Shown piece by piece: positions 33,803 through 43,768 of a DNA stretch of 64,000 nt; the first letter of the stretch is position 1, and every line of letters begins with the position of its first letter. This DNA comes from Pinus tabuliformis (taxonomy: Eukaryota; Streptophyta; Pinopsida; Pinales; Pinaceae): NCBI GenBank assembly GCA_031772625.1, contig CM062819.1:821539503-821603502 (forward strand). The letters are read 5' to 3'. Position numbers and translations under genes: made by a program. The notes below the pieces were generated by a model. That model saw nothing but the letters and a program-made list of their open reading frames with translations. It had not been told where the DNA came from and did not search any database.

Positions 33803-34560
33803 CGTATCTACCTCACAATGAATTCTAAGACTAAATCACCAAAGAATCAAGATGAATTCTGGCATGACTGAACCGCTCTTTAGATCGAAGCCGGAAACCT
33901 CCTCCTGCGATCCCAACTAGGCCATTTTACAAAAAAGATTTCAAGAACTCGCATTATGTATTATAATTTAGCTCCGCCTTCGGTTCCCGAGGGTAAAGAT
34001 TTTGCTAGCAAATAATGTATGCCTACAATCGGCCAAGGTTCGACCCTCACATCGCCTCTAGTAAAAGCAGACACAGCCGATTAGTCTTGCAGCGGCCTGT
34101 TTCTGTTTCTTGAAACCACTGAGTTTTCTTCTAGGTGCCGTGGATGCGAATCTGGGACTCAACTCCATTCCTACCTGGATATCTTGATTCTGCAGGCTCA
34201 CTACTCTACAAGCAGAATACTTCCACTGTCAGTAAGTGAAGTAAAGAAACAAAGAACGAAAGAAATGCATTGCCATTGCCGTTGCAACGGAGGTTTTGGG
34301 TTCGAACGCAAAGAAAGGAAAAAACAAGCGATGGATGATAAGAGGAGTAAGTAACAAGGTACCAAATCGAGTCGGATCGTCGTCAATTGACGTAAAAACA
34401 AAGTCGGAACAGCTGGGCTCCTTGGTATGATAATGTCGGGAACTTGGCCACTTACCCTCAGTTGTACCATACGGATACATATACGTACACGAGGAGAATT
34501 TATTATAAATAACCACACTCCCTCTGACGCTTCTTTCGCTGCCGAGTAGAAGAGACGGCG
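33803..34560 (-). promoter_or_regulatory. Putative 5' leader and promoter of the LRR kinase gene
   Basis: Upstream of the ATG the sequence is CpG-richer than the flanking AT-rich spacers and lacks repeats. An AT patch on the minus strand, 'aaattataatacataatgcg' (near 33950-33970), could serve as a TATA region. No transcription start can be fixed from sequence alone. The open frames on the minus strand here (34201-34642) show no domain and look like chance frames. Confidence 0.35.
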
Positions 34561-34595
34561 AGAGTTCGTTAGTAACGAAATTACTTCCAGGTCCG

Positions 34596-34680
34596 ACATT
34601 GCCGAACTGAGTTGTTAAGCCGGTTACGGTGGTAGGCGTCAATTAGGGAGAGGGTTCGAATCTCGCTCGCGCTCCGTTAG
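34596..34680 (+). mobile_element. tRNA-like sequence, probable SINE head
   Basis: 'ttgccgaactgagttgttaa' resembles a Ser/Leu-type tRNA D-arm (A box, compare TGGCCGAGTGGTTAAGGCG). 'gagggttcgaatctcgctc' is a near-perfect B box / T-arm. No cloverleaf with an anticodon arm can be drawn, so a working tRNA is unlikely. A SINE head or decayed tRNA is the best reading. Confidence 0.4.
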
Positions 34681-34706
34681 AGGCAAGGTACAGGAAAACG
34701 TTAGCG

Positions 34707-35069
34707 ATGTCGTGGACTGATATCGCACTGCCTCGTTCCTCAGTCTTTGGGCGCGCCATAGGATTTGGTGGGAGTGGGACCGACAACTACCGCGCCGATC
34801 ATGACGCTGACTTGTCGCTCCCTCCCCTTCTTCCAACGTACGGACTTTCGTTTTATTTTTTTTGGAAGGGCTCCCTCCCCATCTTCCAGGATACAGACTT
34901 TCATTTTATTTTATTTGGAAGGATTTGTCTTTGGGCTACGAAAGATGCCGATAACTCGTTTGGTAATACAGGGATTTATTTGTTTGTTTTTATAGCGGAA
35001 AGGAATTTTTCTTTGTCTGTTGTTATTTTTGGAGGAAAATTTTTTATGGAGGTTGGTGTTTGGAAATGA
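34707..35069 (+). CDS. Hypothetical 120-aa ORF in the CpG-rich island
   Basis: It opens in a CpG-rich stretch opposite in direction to the LRR kinase, with 'MSWTDIALPRSSVFGRAIGF' and 'GGSGTDNYRADHDADLSLPP'. The second half is hydrophobic and low-complexity because it runs through a two-copy repeat ('ggacttt/cagacttt...ttttatttggaagg', about 34838-34922) and into AT-rich DNA. Only the first 45 residues look protein-like. It could be the first exon of a divergent gene, or chance. No family recognised. Confidence 0.25.
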   Translation: MSWTDIALPRSSVFGRAIGFGGSGTDNYRADHDADLSLPPLLPTYGLSFYFFWKGSLPIFQDTDFHFILFGRICLWATKDADNSFGNTGIYLFVFIAERNFSLSVVIFGGKFFMEVGVWK

Positions 35070-35451
35070 TTTGTGTGTACAAATTTAATTATATAGAAAG
35101 TCAAAATTTTTGTTAATTTAGAATTTTATTTTATTTTTAAAAATATTTTAGTAGATTTATAATTTAGTAATATTTGTAAGTGTATCATCTTATTTCATAT
35201 ATAATTCATAGTTTATATATATATATATATAAATCAATTTTGTGATATTAAAATAATTGAAAATGAATCTTTGAATGGAGTGATGAGGCAAGAAATAAAT
35301 TGGGGTGATTAGGTCGTCGTCACTATAGATAATGAATGAGGACTATAAAGAAATACATAGGGGAGTGGCAAGGCCACTATCACTCCACGCAATGAATGAG
35401 GATGGCGTGCCTCACCATCCTCCTCCCACTTAGCAATAGTCCTCCTTTTTG

Positions 35452-35659
35452 ACAACTTTAGTGTAATGAAGTCCATTACTCTCATTGATTACACACTCAT
35501 AGCTACTTCATGGAGTTATGCTCATCCTTGTTTCATGCTATGATGGAAGTCTCCTACAACTTTAGTGTAATGAAGTCCATTACTCTCATTGATTACACAC
35601 TCATAGCTCCTTCATGGAGTTATGCTCATCCTTGTTTCATGCTGTGATGGAAGTCTCCT
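35452..35659. repeat. 104-bp tandem duplication
   Basis: Two copies start 'acaactttagtgtaatgaag' at 35452 and 35556 and end 'tggaagtctcctac'. They differ at only about two positions, so the duplication is fairly recent or homogenised. Confidence 0.9.
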
Positions 35660-38600
35660 ACTTCTTCTCGCCATCCCCATGTTATAAGGGTGTTCCCTCC
35701 TCTTTGCATTCTCTCGTTGACTTCTCTAATGTGAATAATGGATGTTTCCTTCTCATCTCTCACTTACTCAATTGACTTCATAGTTGGTTTGTAGTAGGGT
35801 GATTTAATTCACCTATTCTTGTCTGACACCTTTTGTTCTTCCTCGAGGTCAGGCCTCACCACTCTTGTTTCCCCTTGTCTCAAACCCTATCGCATCACCT
35901 ACTTCTTGTCAAAGCTATGACTTGCCATCGTGCACAAAGATGCCAAGGTAGTGGAGGTCAGGGTTTTCAGGAAGGTTTGTGAGCTCACTACAAAGCCAAG
36001 CTCTCTACAAGAGTGTTCCATTGTCATATATGTTAGGAAATACAGTCGGAGCTTCAGGAAGTTGAGGAAGTCGTTAAGAAACAAGATTTCCATTCAAACT
36101 CAAACATCTTCTTGGAAGTCGTGACTTGGGTTCCAGACACAGGGCATACCAGGGGATACCAAAATCAATATCTTCATGCCATCGATCTTTACTAGAAGAA
36201 GACTCTTCTTGGCAAGGTTATTTTAGAAAGAAATAATGATAAAGATGAAATCATGTTAATGCTTGACGAAATGCAACTCCAAATGAAAGCGCTAAACAAC
36301 AAACTGAAGTGCATCAGGCTAGCTTGACCCCAAGATCTAGTCTAAGAACCACTAGTAAAGATGTTACTACTCCCATTGAGGTGGAACCCTCTATCTCTCT
36401 TAATTTTCAAAATGACTATGAAGCTCGCTCTTTAGTTTTTTAGTTTTTACATACATTTCAACCTAGGCAAGCCTTATATGTTAGTTTTTGTATATAATCA
36501 CTTGTTTAGGCTCAAGTACACTATCACACTGTATAATTTTTTACTACAAAACTCTTATGGCAAAAAAGTTCACTGCATTGCCAATGGTTTAGATTCTCCA
36601 GTGGATTGGCTAGCAAAAATTCCAACATGTAATTTTGTGGAATATCATTGAAATTAACTTACCAAAAAAGAGAGAAATTTGAAAATCAAAAATATTTATT
36701 CTTAAAAATTTTAACATATAGCCAATTTATATGTGCATTTCAAAAGATCTATCACATTACCAATCTTTTTAATTATTTAACTTAACAAAATTATAGTAAT
36801 TTTGAAAACTTTTTCTTAATATTTTTTAAATAAAAAAATAAAATTTTAAAGAAAATTTAATTTAAAAAAAAATAAAAATAAAATAAAAATTAATATCCCA
36901 TTATTTTTATATAATTAACATTTTTTTTAAATTTATCACAATTTAAAATTATAATTATCAAAAAAAAACCAAACCATTTTACAACATTTACCTATCATTA
37001 ATGTTAAAAAAATCAATAATATTAAACATTCTTAAAAATAATCTCTATAAAAAAATACCTTATAATATATCTTAGGTATCTAATAGTATATAAAAACTTT
37101 ATCATTATTAAATTTAAATTTCAAATTTTAACTCTATTTTACAAATAATGTCTATAAAAAATACCTCATAATATATATTATATAAAAATATCTCATAATA
37201 TATCTTATGTATCTAATAGTATATAAGAACTTCATCATTATTAAACTTAAGTTTTAAATGTCAAATCTTAACTTTATTGCTTTCCTAATAGAAGGAAATA
37301 TTTTACAATATATTTTTATTTAATTAATAATATTATTATTTATTTAATTAATATATAATATATTTTAATTTAAAGTTATTGTTGTCATGATAGTAAGGGA
37401 ATTACATTATTCTATTAAATAATATTTTTATGATTCAAATTTTAAATGTAATTAAAAAAATGTTGAAATTGAAGTGAGTAGTTTTTCTATAAGTTTTAAT
37501 TTTATTAAATTATATTGTTATGATTTAAATTTGAAATTAAAAAATTAATAAAAAAATTTAGTTTAATCTAATTGTAAATATCACCCATTAAGATTTTTAA
37601 ACAATTGGGAATTTAAGGCAATTATATTATTACCCATGAAAAATACACTGTTCAGACTAATTGACATAAGGGACTGTGGAATTTGATAAAATAGAAATTT
37701 TGAGGAGCTAATTGAATATAATTAATTTTTATTATTTTTTATAAATAAAACAATTTTAAAATTTCAATTCTAATAAGGAAATAAAACTACATGATTTGAA
37801 ATTAGCTATGACTTAACCCATGATAACTAACTAATCATTTCCCATTAAAGTTTAAAACAACTTTTGACTTTCTTGAAATAATGAAACCATTATCAAAGCT
37901 CCAAGTTTCCATTTCAGTGTGATTGGTTGTCTTGTCTTCAAAGGATTTATGTGAGGCCATCATTACTGGCCATTCATGTTGACACCAACAACTTCAGCTA
38001 CAGCTGGGTAGCTCAGTTACAGAGGTCAAATGTAAATATGAAAATGGACTCCAGCAATGAGTAGCTTGAAAGTTTGGTAATCCATGCTCACAGTTGTTTC
38101 ATGAGTACTGAAGTCCACTCAACACATGACCAAACCACCTTTGATTCCACCATATACAACTAATCATTATAACTTAGAATTATAATATTCAGGAGCCACT
38201 ATGTTTGGTCAATGACATTGGGAAAAGTAGTTACACTAATTTGTGTGATGTTATTTTTAAAAAAAGAAAGTAAAGATTTGAAATTCACAAGTGCAAAATA
38301 AATTAAGCTAAACATTAAAAAAAATAGGGTTGGTTTTGTAAACATTTGAGATAATATAATAAAATAATGTTAAAGATCTTACTTTATGTGGAATTTGACT
38401 TTTGTTTTTATTATATTTGAAAATTGAATTATATAATTTGGTGAAGCTTGACCTTGCGCGGAATTTGAAGTTTGAATTGCAGAAAGCATCGACTGATTTT
38501 TTGAGAGGTCACAATATTAATGTGCTTATTGTTATTTTAATGATATAAAATAAGAAACCTCCAATAAAGTTAAATTTACTAAGTCTTGGATTATTTTTTA

Positions 38601-39552
38601 TATGATAAAATAAGATTTTATAATATGAAATTTAAGATAGAATAGTAGTAAAAGTTTACCAGTTTGTAAATGAATTATTAATTAAAAGTTAAATAAAGTT
38701 AAATTTACCAAGTGTTGGATTATATTTATGGGATAAAATAAGATTTTATAATATGAAATTTGAGATAGAATAGTAGTAAAAGTTTACTATTTTGTAAATG
38801 AATTATTAATTATTAATTATTAATTAAAAGTTAAATTTTTAGTGTTTAGATTTTTATATTTTGTGTCAATTTTTTAAAGTAAATTGTGTATAAGTTTTTG
38901 AAGTGTAATTTTTTTTATATTATAAAATTTGAAAAAAGATTACATTTAAAAAAAAAAATTTTTAGAAATATGATAGATTTAAAATTAAGATGGATTTGCA
39001 TTTATATATATATATATATATCTGCCATATGTTAAGAAAAGGAATTGTTTAACTTAGAAAGAGATAGATTTCAAGAGATTGTTTACGAGAGATAGATATC
39101 ATGAGTCAATTCCATGTTGAAATATTTTACTTTAAAAGAATATTGAAACTTTTATTTATAATTAATATTTAAATTTTTATTTAAAGTTCATATTAATTTT
39201 ATTTTTGTTATGAATATTCTTTAAATATTAAGAAATGAAGGAATTACACATCTCTCTTGTGGTAAGTAGTACGTCCTTAAAATGTTTCAATCACAAAAAT
39301 AAAAATATATAAATAATTTTCAATTATTTTATAGAAAAAAAAAGAGAATTGTTACTTAAATATTTTATTTATAATTAATGTTAAAATATTTTTTGGTTAA
39401 TATTTTTCCTAAATACCATGCTTTAACTCCATATATAATGTTTATTTTAAAATATTTTATTTTATTTGTATTTTATTTGAAATAATTTTATTTATTAATT
39501 AATTTTAAATATTATATGTTAGCTCTATATTAAAAAGCGATAGAATTACACA
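35660..39552. other. Spacer: unassigned repeat remnant, then AT-rich DNA
   Basis: 35660-36470 has mixed composition and a short frame (35930-36124) without a known domain; it may be a decayed repeat. From about 36480 to 39552 the sequence is strongly AT-rich with long A and T runs and no coding-like frames. Imperfect duplications occur at 37030-37265 and 38565-38822, and a (TA)n run at about 39003-39021. Confidence 0.45.
38565..38822. repeat. 129-bp tandem duplication in AT-rich spacer
   Basis: Copies start 'taaagttaaatttac' at 38565 and 38694. Both contain 'aagattttataatatgaaat' and 'gatagaatagtagtaaaagt'. Minor differences and a small TTAATTA expansion are seen in the second copy. Confidence 0.85.
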
Positions 39553-39573
39553 TTACTTTTAGGTTTTTTTTTT

Positions 39574-40530
39574 GCTAATGCAAGAGTTGAACCTTCTATT
39601 TCATTAAACATAAATTTTTTTACATAAAATACATCAAAGCTTCGAAAAGCTGTGGACTAGGGTGAGAACCCAACAATAACTGAAAATGGTCCAAAGGCAG
39701 ATGCCCTGACCCCTGCCCCCAAACCTCCCTTCTCTCTTAAGCAAAAACTTTGGGAACCGGCTAGCTAGATTCTAGAATCGGACCCGAAGCGGAACATAAG
39801 TGTCAAACTATAAGGATTTCAAATCCGCATAACTCACTGACCCATGAATCAATAGAATTCATAGACATCCGCTTCCCGCCAAGAACAATATGCTTCCCGC
39901 CATGTTCTTGACGAGCCGCTTTGATCTCAACCGTCAAACCTCCACATCCGATCCTATGACTATGGCTAATATCGATGCGCTTAGAAACATGACGTTTTCC
40001 TGTGGGGGCCCACCAACATGCTCAATCAAGCCCATTTGTAGATCTACCTAGCAAGATCCGACGGCTGCGGTTCATATCGCACCGGTCTACTCCACCAAAC
40101 AATAGTGTGCGATGAGAGCGGTAATCCATTAGACCCCACTGCCACGTGGATCTCGCTGAATGGAATCGCTCCCAAATTAGAAAAACCACTTTCCGCTTGT
40201 GAGGCGTGCGATCACCGAAAAATCGCTTTGGGCACGGTTTTACGAACAAGGGAGAAAATTCCTGGTTTTGTGGCTGCTGAGAGTTCCCAAATTCCGACCT
40301 TTCGCTGCATTTTCTCTACCTGAACCAATGTGTGCATAAGCACCCGATATCCTGTCTTTCATACCAAAAACCAAAACGCTCGCACTGTTACCTCTAGGAG
40401 CTACTATGAAAGTAGAAACTCGAGTAGCAAAGGTTGACCTTTGCTTGCAACCCGCTGTCGACCCGACTGTGTGCAGACCGCTAAACATCAAACTACTGGG
40501 TCATTTGAACTCCGCCTCCATGGCTCTGTT
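39574..40530 (-). other. LINE-2 3' region between RNase H and poly(A)
   Basis: About 0.96 kb, CpG-richer than the spacers around it. Two short minus-strand frames (40022-40249 and 40240-40491; 75 and 83 codons) overlap by ten bases and show no domain. They may be remnants of a further coding region like those in the other LINEs here. Confidence 0.4.
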
Positions 40531-41030
40531 CTAAAACACCATCTTATCTTCATCTGCTTGGTCGTAACATTTCTCTTTTAATCTATTCTGAGGGAGCTCT
40601 TGCCAGCTCATCACAACCCTATTTTCTGTGTAGATCACTCCTTGATTGGCCAGAATATCCGCTAGTTTATTGGCCGATCGTCGCACATGTTTAAAACTGA
40701 CTGTTCTCAGGCTCTGGAGGTGACTGTGAATCCGTTGAAAGACTTGGATCAACCTCCAATTTCTTGAGGCTTTTTTTGGCTTCGTACCCCAGCTGATTCT
40801 CTTGACCGAGTTAATGATTAACTCAGAATCCGCTTCAATAATCACATTTTGACGGTTATCCTGAACCAGGAAATCTAGACATTGCTCCATTGCCATTAAT
40901 TCTGCCATATTGTTGGTGGCTCTTCCTAAATGGCAATAGAAGATGAAAAGAATACTTCCATTTTCATCCCTTAACACCCCTCCATGCCCGGATTACCTTT
41001 TGAAGCACCATCAATGTTGAATTTCAGAAA
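40531..41030 (-). pseudogene. LINE-2 RNase H domain
   Basis: Upstream 'LKFNIDGASKGNPGMEG' gives the first catalytic Asp. 'MLRDENGSILFIFYCHLGRA', 'TNNMAELMAMEQCLDFL' (catalytic Glu), 'VIIEADSELIINSVKRI' (Asp) and 'FKHVRRSANKLADILANQGV' (final His/Asp block) follow. It is of the archaeal-like RNase H type carried by plant L1s. The main frame (40531-40977) is open to its stop at 40531. Confidence 0.85.
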
Positions 41031-41146
41031 ACCCTCAGGGGGAGGATGCCAAAAATCTAGCTCAGGATCCAAAATTGAAACCTTCTTGTCCAGACCTTGA
41101 GGAATAAGTCCCTGCAATCCAAGCTGACTACGAATTCTCAAATCTG

Positions 41147-42115
41147 CTACGAAGGTGGATTCTTAGGGAGATTTCGAACTATAATACCAACCGTTTCCTG
41201 AAGCTGTTTTAAGATCTGATCATACAGGAAATGGGAAGGTTTCTTTACATTCTTGAAATTTCTATTGTTCCTTTCTTTCCAGAAATTCCAAATGATGAAA
41301 CTTGGCATAAGGGCCCAAGCTGAGTTAAGAACTTCATTAACTGAAAAATTTCTTCTCCAGTTGTTTAGGGTGTTGATAATGCTTCCTTTGTCTCTATCAG
41401 ATTGTTTGAAGATGGAGGTAAAAGAATCCCACAACCTAGAGGTGAAAATGCAATTGTTGAGAAGGTGCTCCATTGTTTCCTCTTGAGCTTCACAGAGCTG
41501 GCATCTGGAAGGCCCCAGGGCACCCCTCTTCCGAATGTTATCCTAGGTCAAAATTTTCCTATGCAAAATCAGCCACATGAAGAGCTTGATTTTCTTCCAA
41601 CCTTGATGCCTCCATAGGTTTTCCCAAATCCTATCCGGAGCCTGGGAGTTTAAATCATATAGTATGAGTTTTGCTTCCTTAAGATTAAAGGTGCCTTCGT
41701 TGTTGTTGCCCCATCTCAGCTGGTCATTCCCCCCTGACACTAAAATTTTCCTTTGTTCTAATACTTTCATTAGAGTCTCAGCTTTAGCCTTCAGGGGGTT
41801 GTCATCTTTGAAATCAAAGTTCCTCCAGGTTCTCCATTGTTTTGATCCCAAAAATATTTTACCTTGGATAGCCCTTTAGTATCTGCATCTAACTTGAGGT
41901 CCTCCAAGTCCTCTTTTAACAGAATAGGTTCTTGCTGCCATCTGTCCTCCCAAAATAAAGCTAAGTCTCCCTCTCTGATTTCCCAGAAGCTGTTTTCTTG
42001 CACTAAGCCCTTGTTATCCCAGGCCTTATTCCAAATGTGTGATCCCTTTATATTTCCATCCATCCTTATGTGATCATTACTGTGCCATGTGCTAGCATAT
42101 TTTTCTTTCCACATG
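41147..42115 (-). pseudogene. LINE-2 ORF2 C-terminal connector and zf-RVT region
   Basis: Overlapping frames read 'MWKEKYASTWHSNDHIRMDG', 'SHIWNKAWDNKGLVQENSFW' and 'GDLALFWEDRWQQEP', then 'WGNNNEGTFNLKEAKLIL', and the zinc-binding block 'MEHLLNNCIFTSRLWDSFTS' with 'FIIWNFWKERNNRNFKN'. This is the region between RT and RNase H in plant L1 ORF2. At least one frameshift occurs near 41830. Confidence 0.75.
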
Positions 42116-43748
42116 ATAGCCCACTAAGCCTTTGGTTCTTTTACCCAGCGCCACCATAATTTTGCCCCTAAAACCTTGCTTAGAATCTCAGGATCATCCA
42201 ATCCAAGACCCCCATGGTTTTTAGGTTTGCAGATTTTTTCCTAGGCTACCAAGGCCCATTTCTTCCTTTCTTCCCCCTTGCCCCAAAGAAAGTCTCTTTG
42301 AATGTTTCTGAGTTGATGCAGGACTTCTTTAGGTGCTGGGAGAGCTGAAAGCATAAAGACTGGAATTGATTGAAGGACAGCCTTTGTAAGCACCAACCTT
42401 CCAGCCAAGTTTAAGTATCTCATAGTCCATTTCCTAGTTTTATCTTGCAATTTATTAGTCACCGGCTCCCAGATGTTCTTGTGTAATGGCTTAGCAGTTA
42501 GAGGAACTCCCAAATATATTGAGGGGAGAGATTCTCTTTGAAATCCCAGAATTCTAGAGATGTTCCTTTGAATAACAATATTAGTATTGAAGAAAAAAAT
42601 CTTAAGACTTGGAGAGGTTAACTTCCATACCTGAAGCCATGGCAAAGTCACTTAGGATTTTTTTTATATGTAAGAGCTTCTTTGACTGTGGGGATTCCCT
42701 GCAGCATGGTATCATCAGCGAATTGTTAATGATTCAATGCTTGTCCATTGTTAGAGAGTTGGAGACCTTTGATCTTGGCAGCTTCTTTTGCATGCCTGAT
42801 AAATCGACCCAGTCCTTCCATCATGAGGATGAAGAGAAAGGGAGAGAGTGGGTCACCCTACCTAAGGCCTCTAAAAGGAATAAAAGTCTCAGAGGGAGAA
42901 CCATTGACTGGAATAGGAAAGCTATAAGAAGTAACCAGAGCCAGGATCCATCTCACCTAGTTGTGATCAAACCCAAAAGCAATTAGAACTTTCCTGATAT
43001 AGGTCCAATTCAGCTTGTCATACGCTTTGGCTATGTCCAATTGCATGATCATGCTAGCCTTTTTATTGCTAGTTAGAGAGTGCATCACCTCGTGAGCTTG
43101 GATGATGTTCAAATTGTTCCACTGAAACTAGGGTAGGGAGAAGAGGTTTGAGTCTATTGGCTACAACTTTTGATATTATCTTGTAAACCACATTGCACAA
43201 AGCTATTGGTCTGAACCTATCAGGGGTTTGAGCACACTCCTGTTTAGGGATTAGGGCGATGAAAGAGGTGTTCAACGCCTTCAAAATAGTTCTATTCATC
43301 CTGGAATCTTCAACTACATTCATAATATCTTGTTTGACAATATTCCAGCAAGCTTTAAAGAAATCTACATTGAAACCATCCGGGCCTGGCACCTTACCAT
43401 TCTGCATTTCTTTGAGAACCTCACTAACCTCCTCTTCAGTCACTGGCCTGTTAAGGTTGAAATTGTCCTCTCTAGACACTAGTCTAGGTATATGTCTAGT
43501 GAAGTCCTTGATGGAGTGTTCTCTATCATAACAGGTTTCCTTTGCTATGCTTCGAAAGTGCTGAACAAGGACTGCCTCTATTTCTTCATGAGAATTGAGA
43601 AGATTTCCTTCTCCATCCTTGATCAAAGAAATCCTGTTATGAGCTCTATTCGCCATAGTGGATTTGTGGAAAAATATAGTGTTACGTTCTCCTTCTTTTA
43701 GCCACTGAACTCTAGATTTTTGTCTCCAAAATATTTCCTCTTGTTTGC
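42116..43748 (-). pseudogene. LINE-2 ORF2 reverse transcriptase
   Basis: After the half-LINE the frame continues on the minus strand. RT blocks seen are 'MQNGKVPGPDGFNVDFFKAC', 'FIALIPKQECAQTPDRFRPI', 'ALCNVVYKIISKVVANRLKP', then the FADD catalytic site at 42711-42722. 'SLKIFFFNTNIVIQRNISRI', 'LPSIYLGVPLTAKPLHKN' and 'FMLSALPAPKEVLHQLRNI' with 'FLWGKGEERKKW' come next. Frameshifts separate the blocks near 43110 and 42650. Comparison with LINE-1 shows the same order and spacing. Confidence 0.85.
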
Positions 43749-43768
43749 ATAAATTCTCCCAGTCTTGA

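Noticed and set aside
34201-34642. Two minus-strand frames of 132 and 137 codons upstream of the kinase exons
   Set aside because: They overlap each other in different frames, lack any motif and lie where a promoter and 5' leader are expected; CpG-rich DNA has fewer chance stops.
34596-34680. A functional tRNA gene
   Set aside because: The T-arm is good and the D-arm fair, but no anticodon arm or acceptor pairing can be drawn; it was kept only as a SINE-like feature.
42609-42986. Plus-strand 125-codon frame within LINE-2
   Set aside because: It is the antisense of the RT region of LINE-2.
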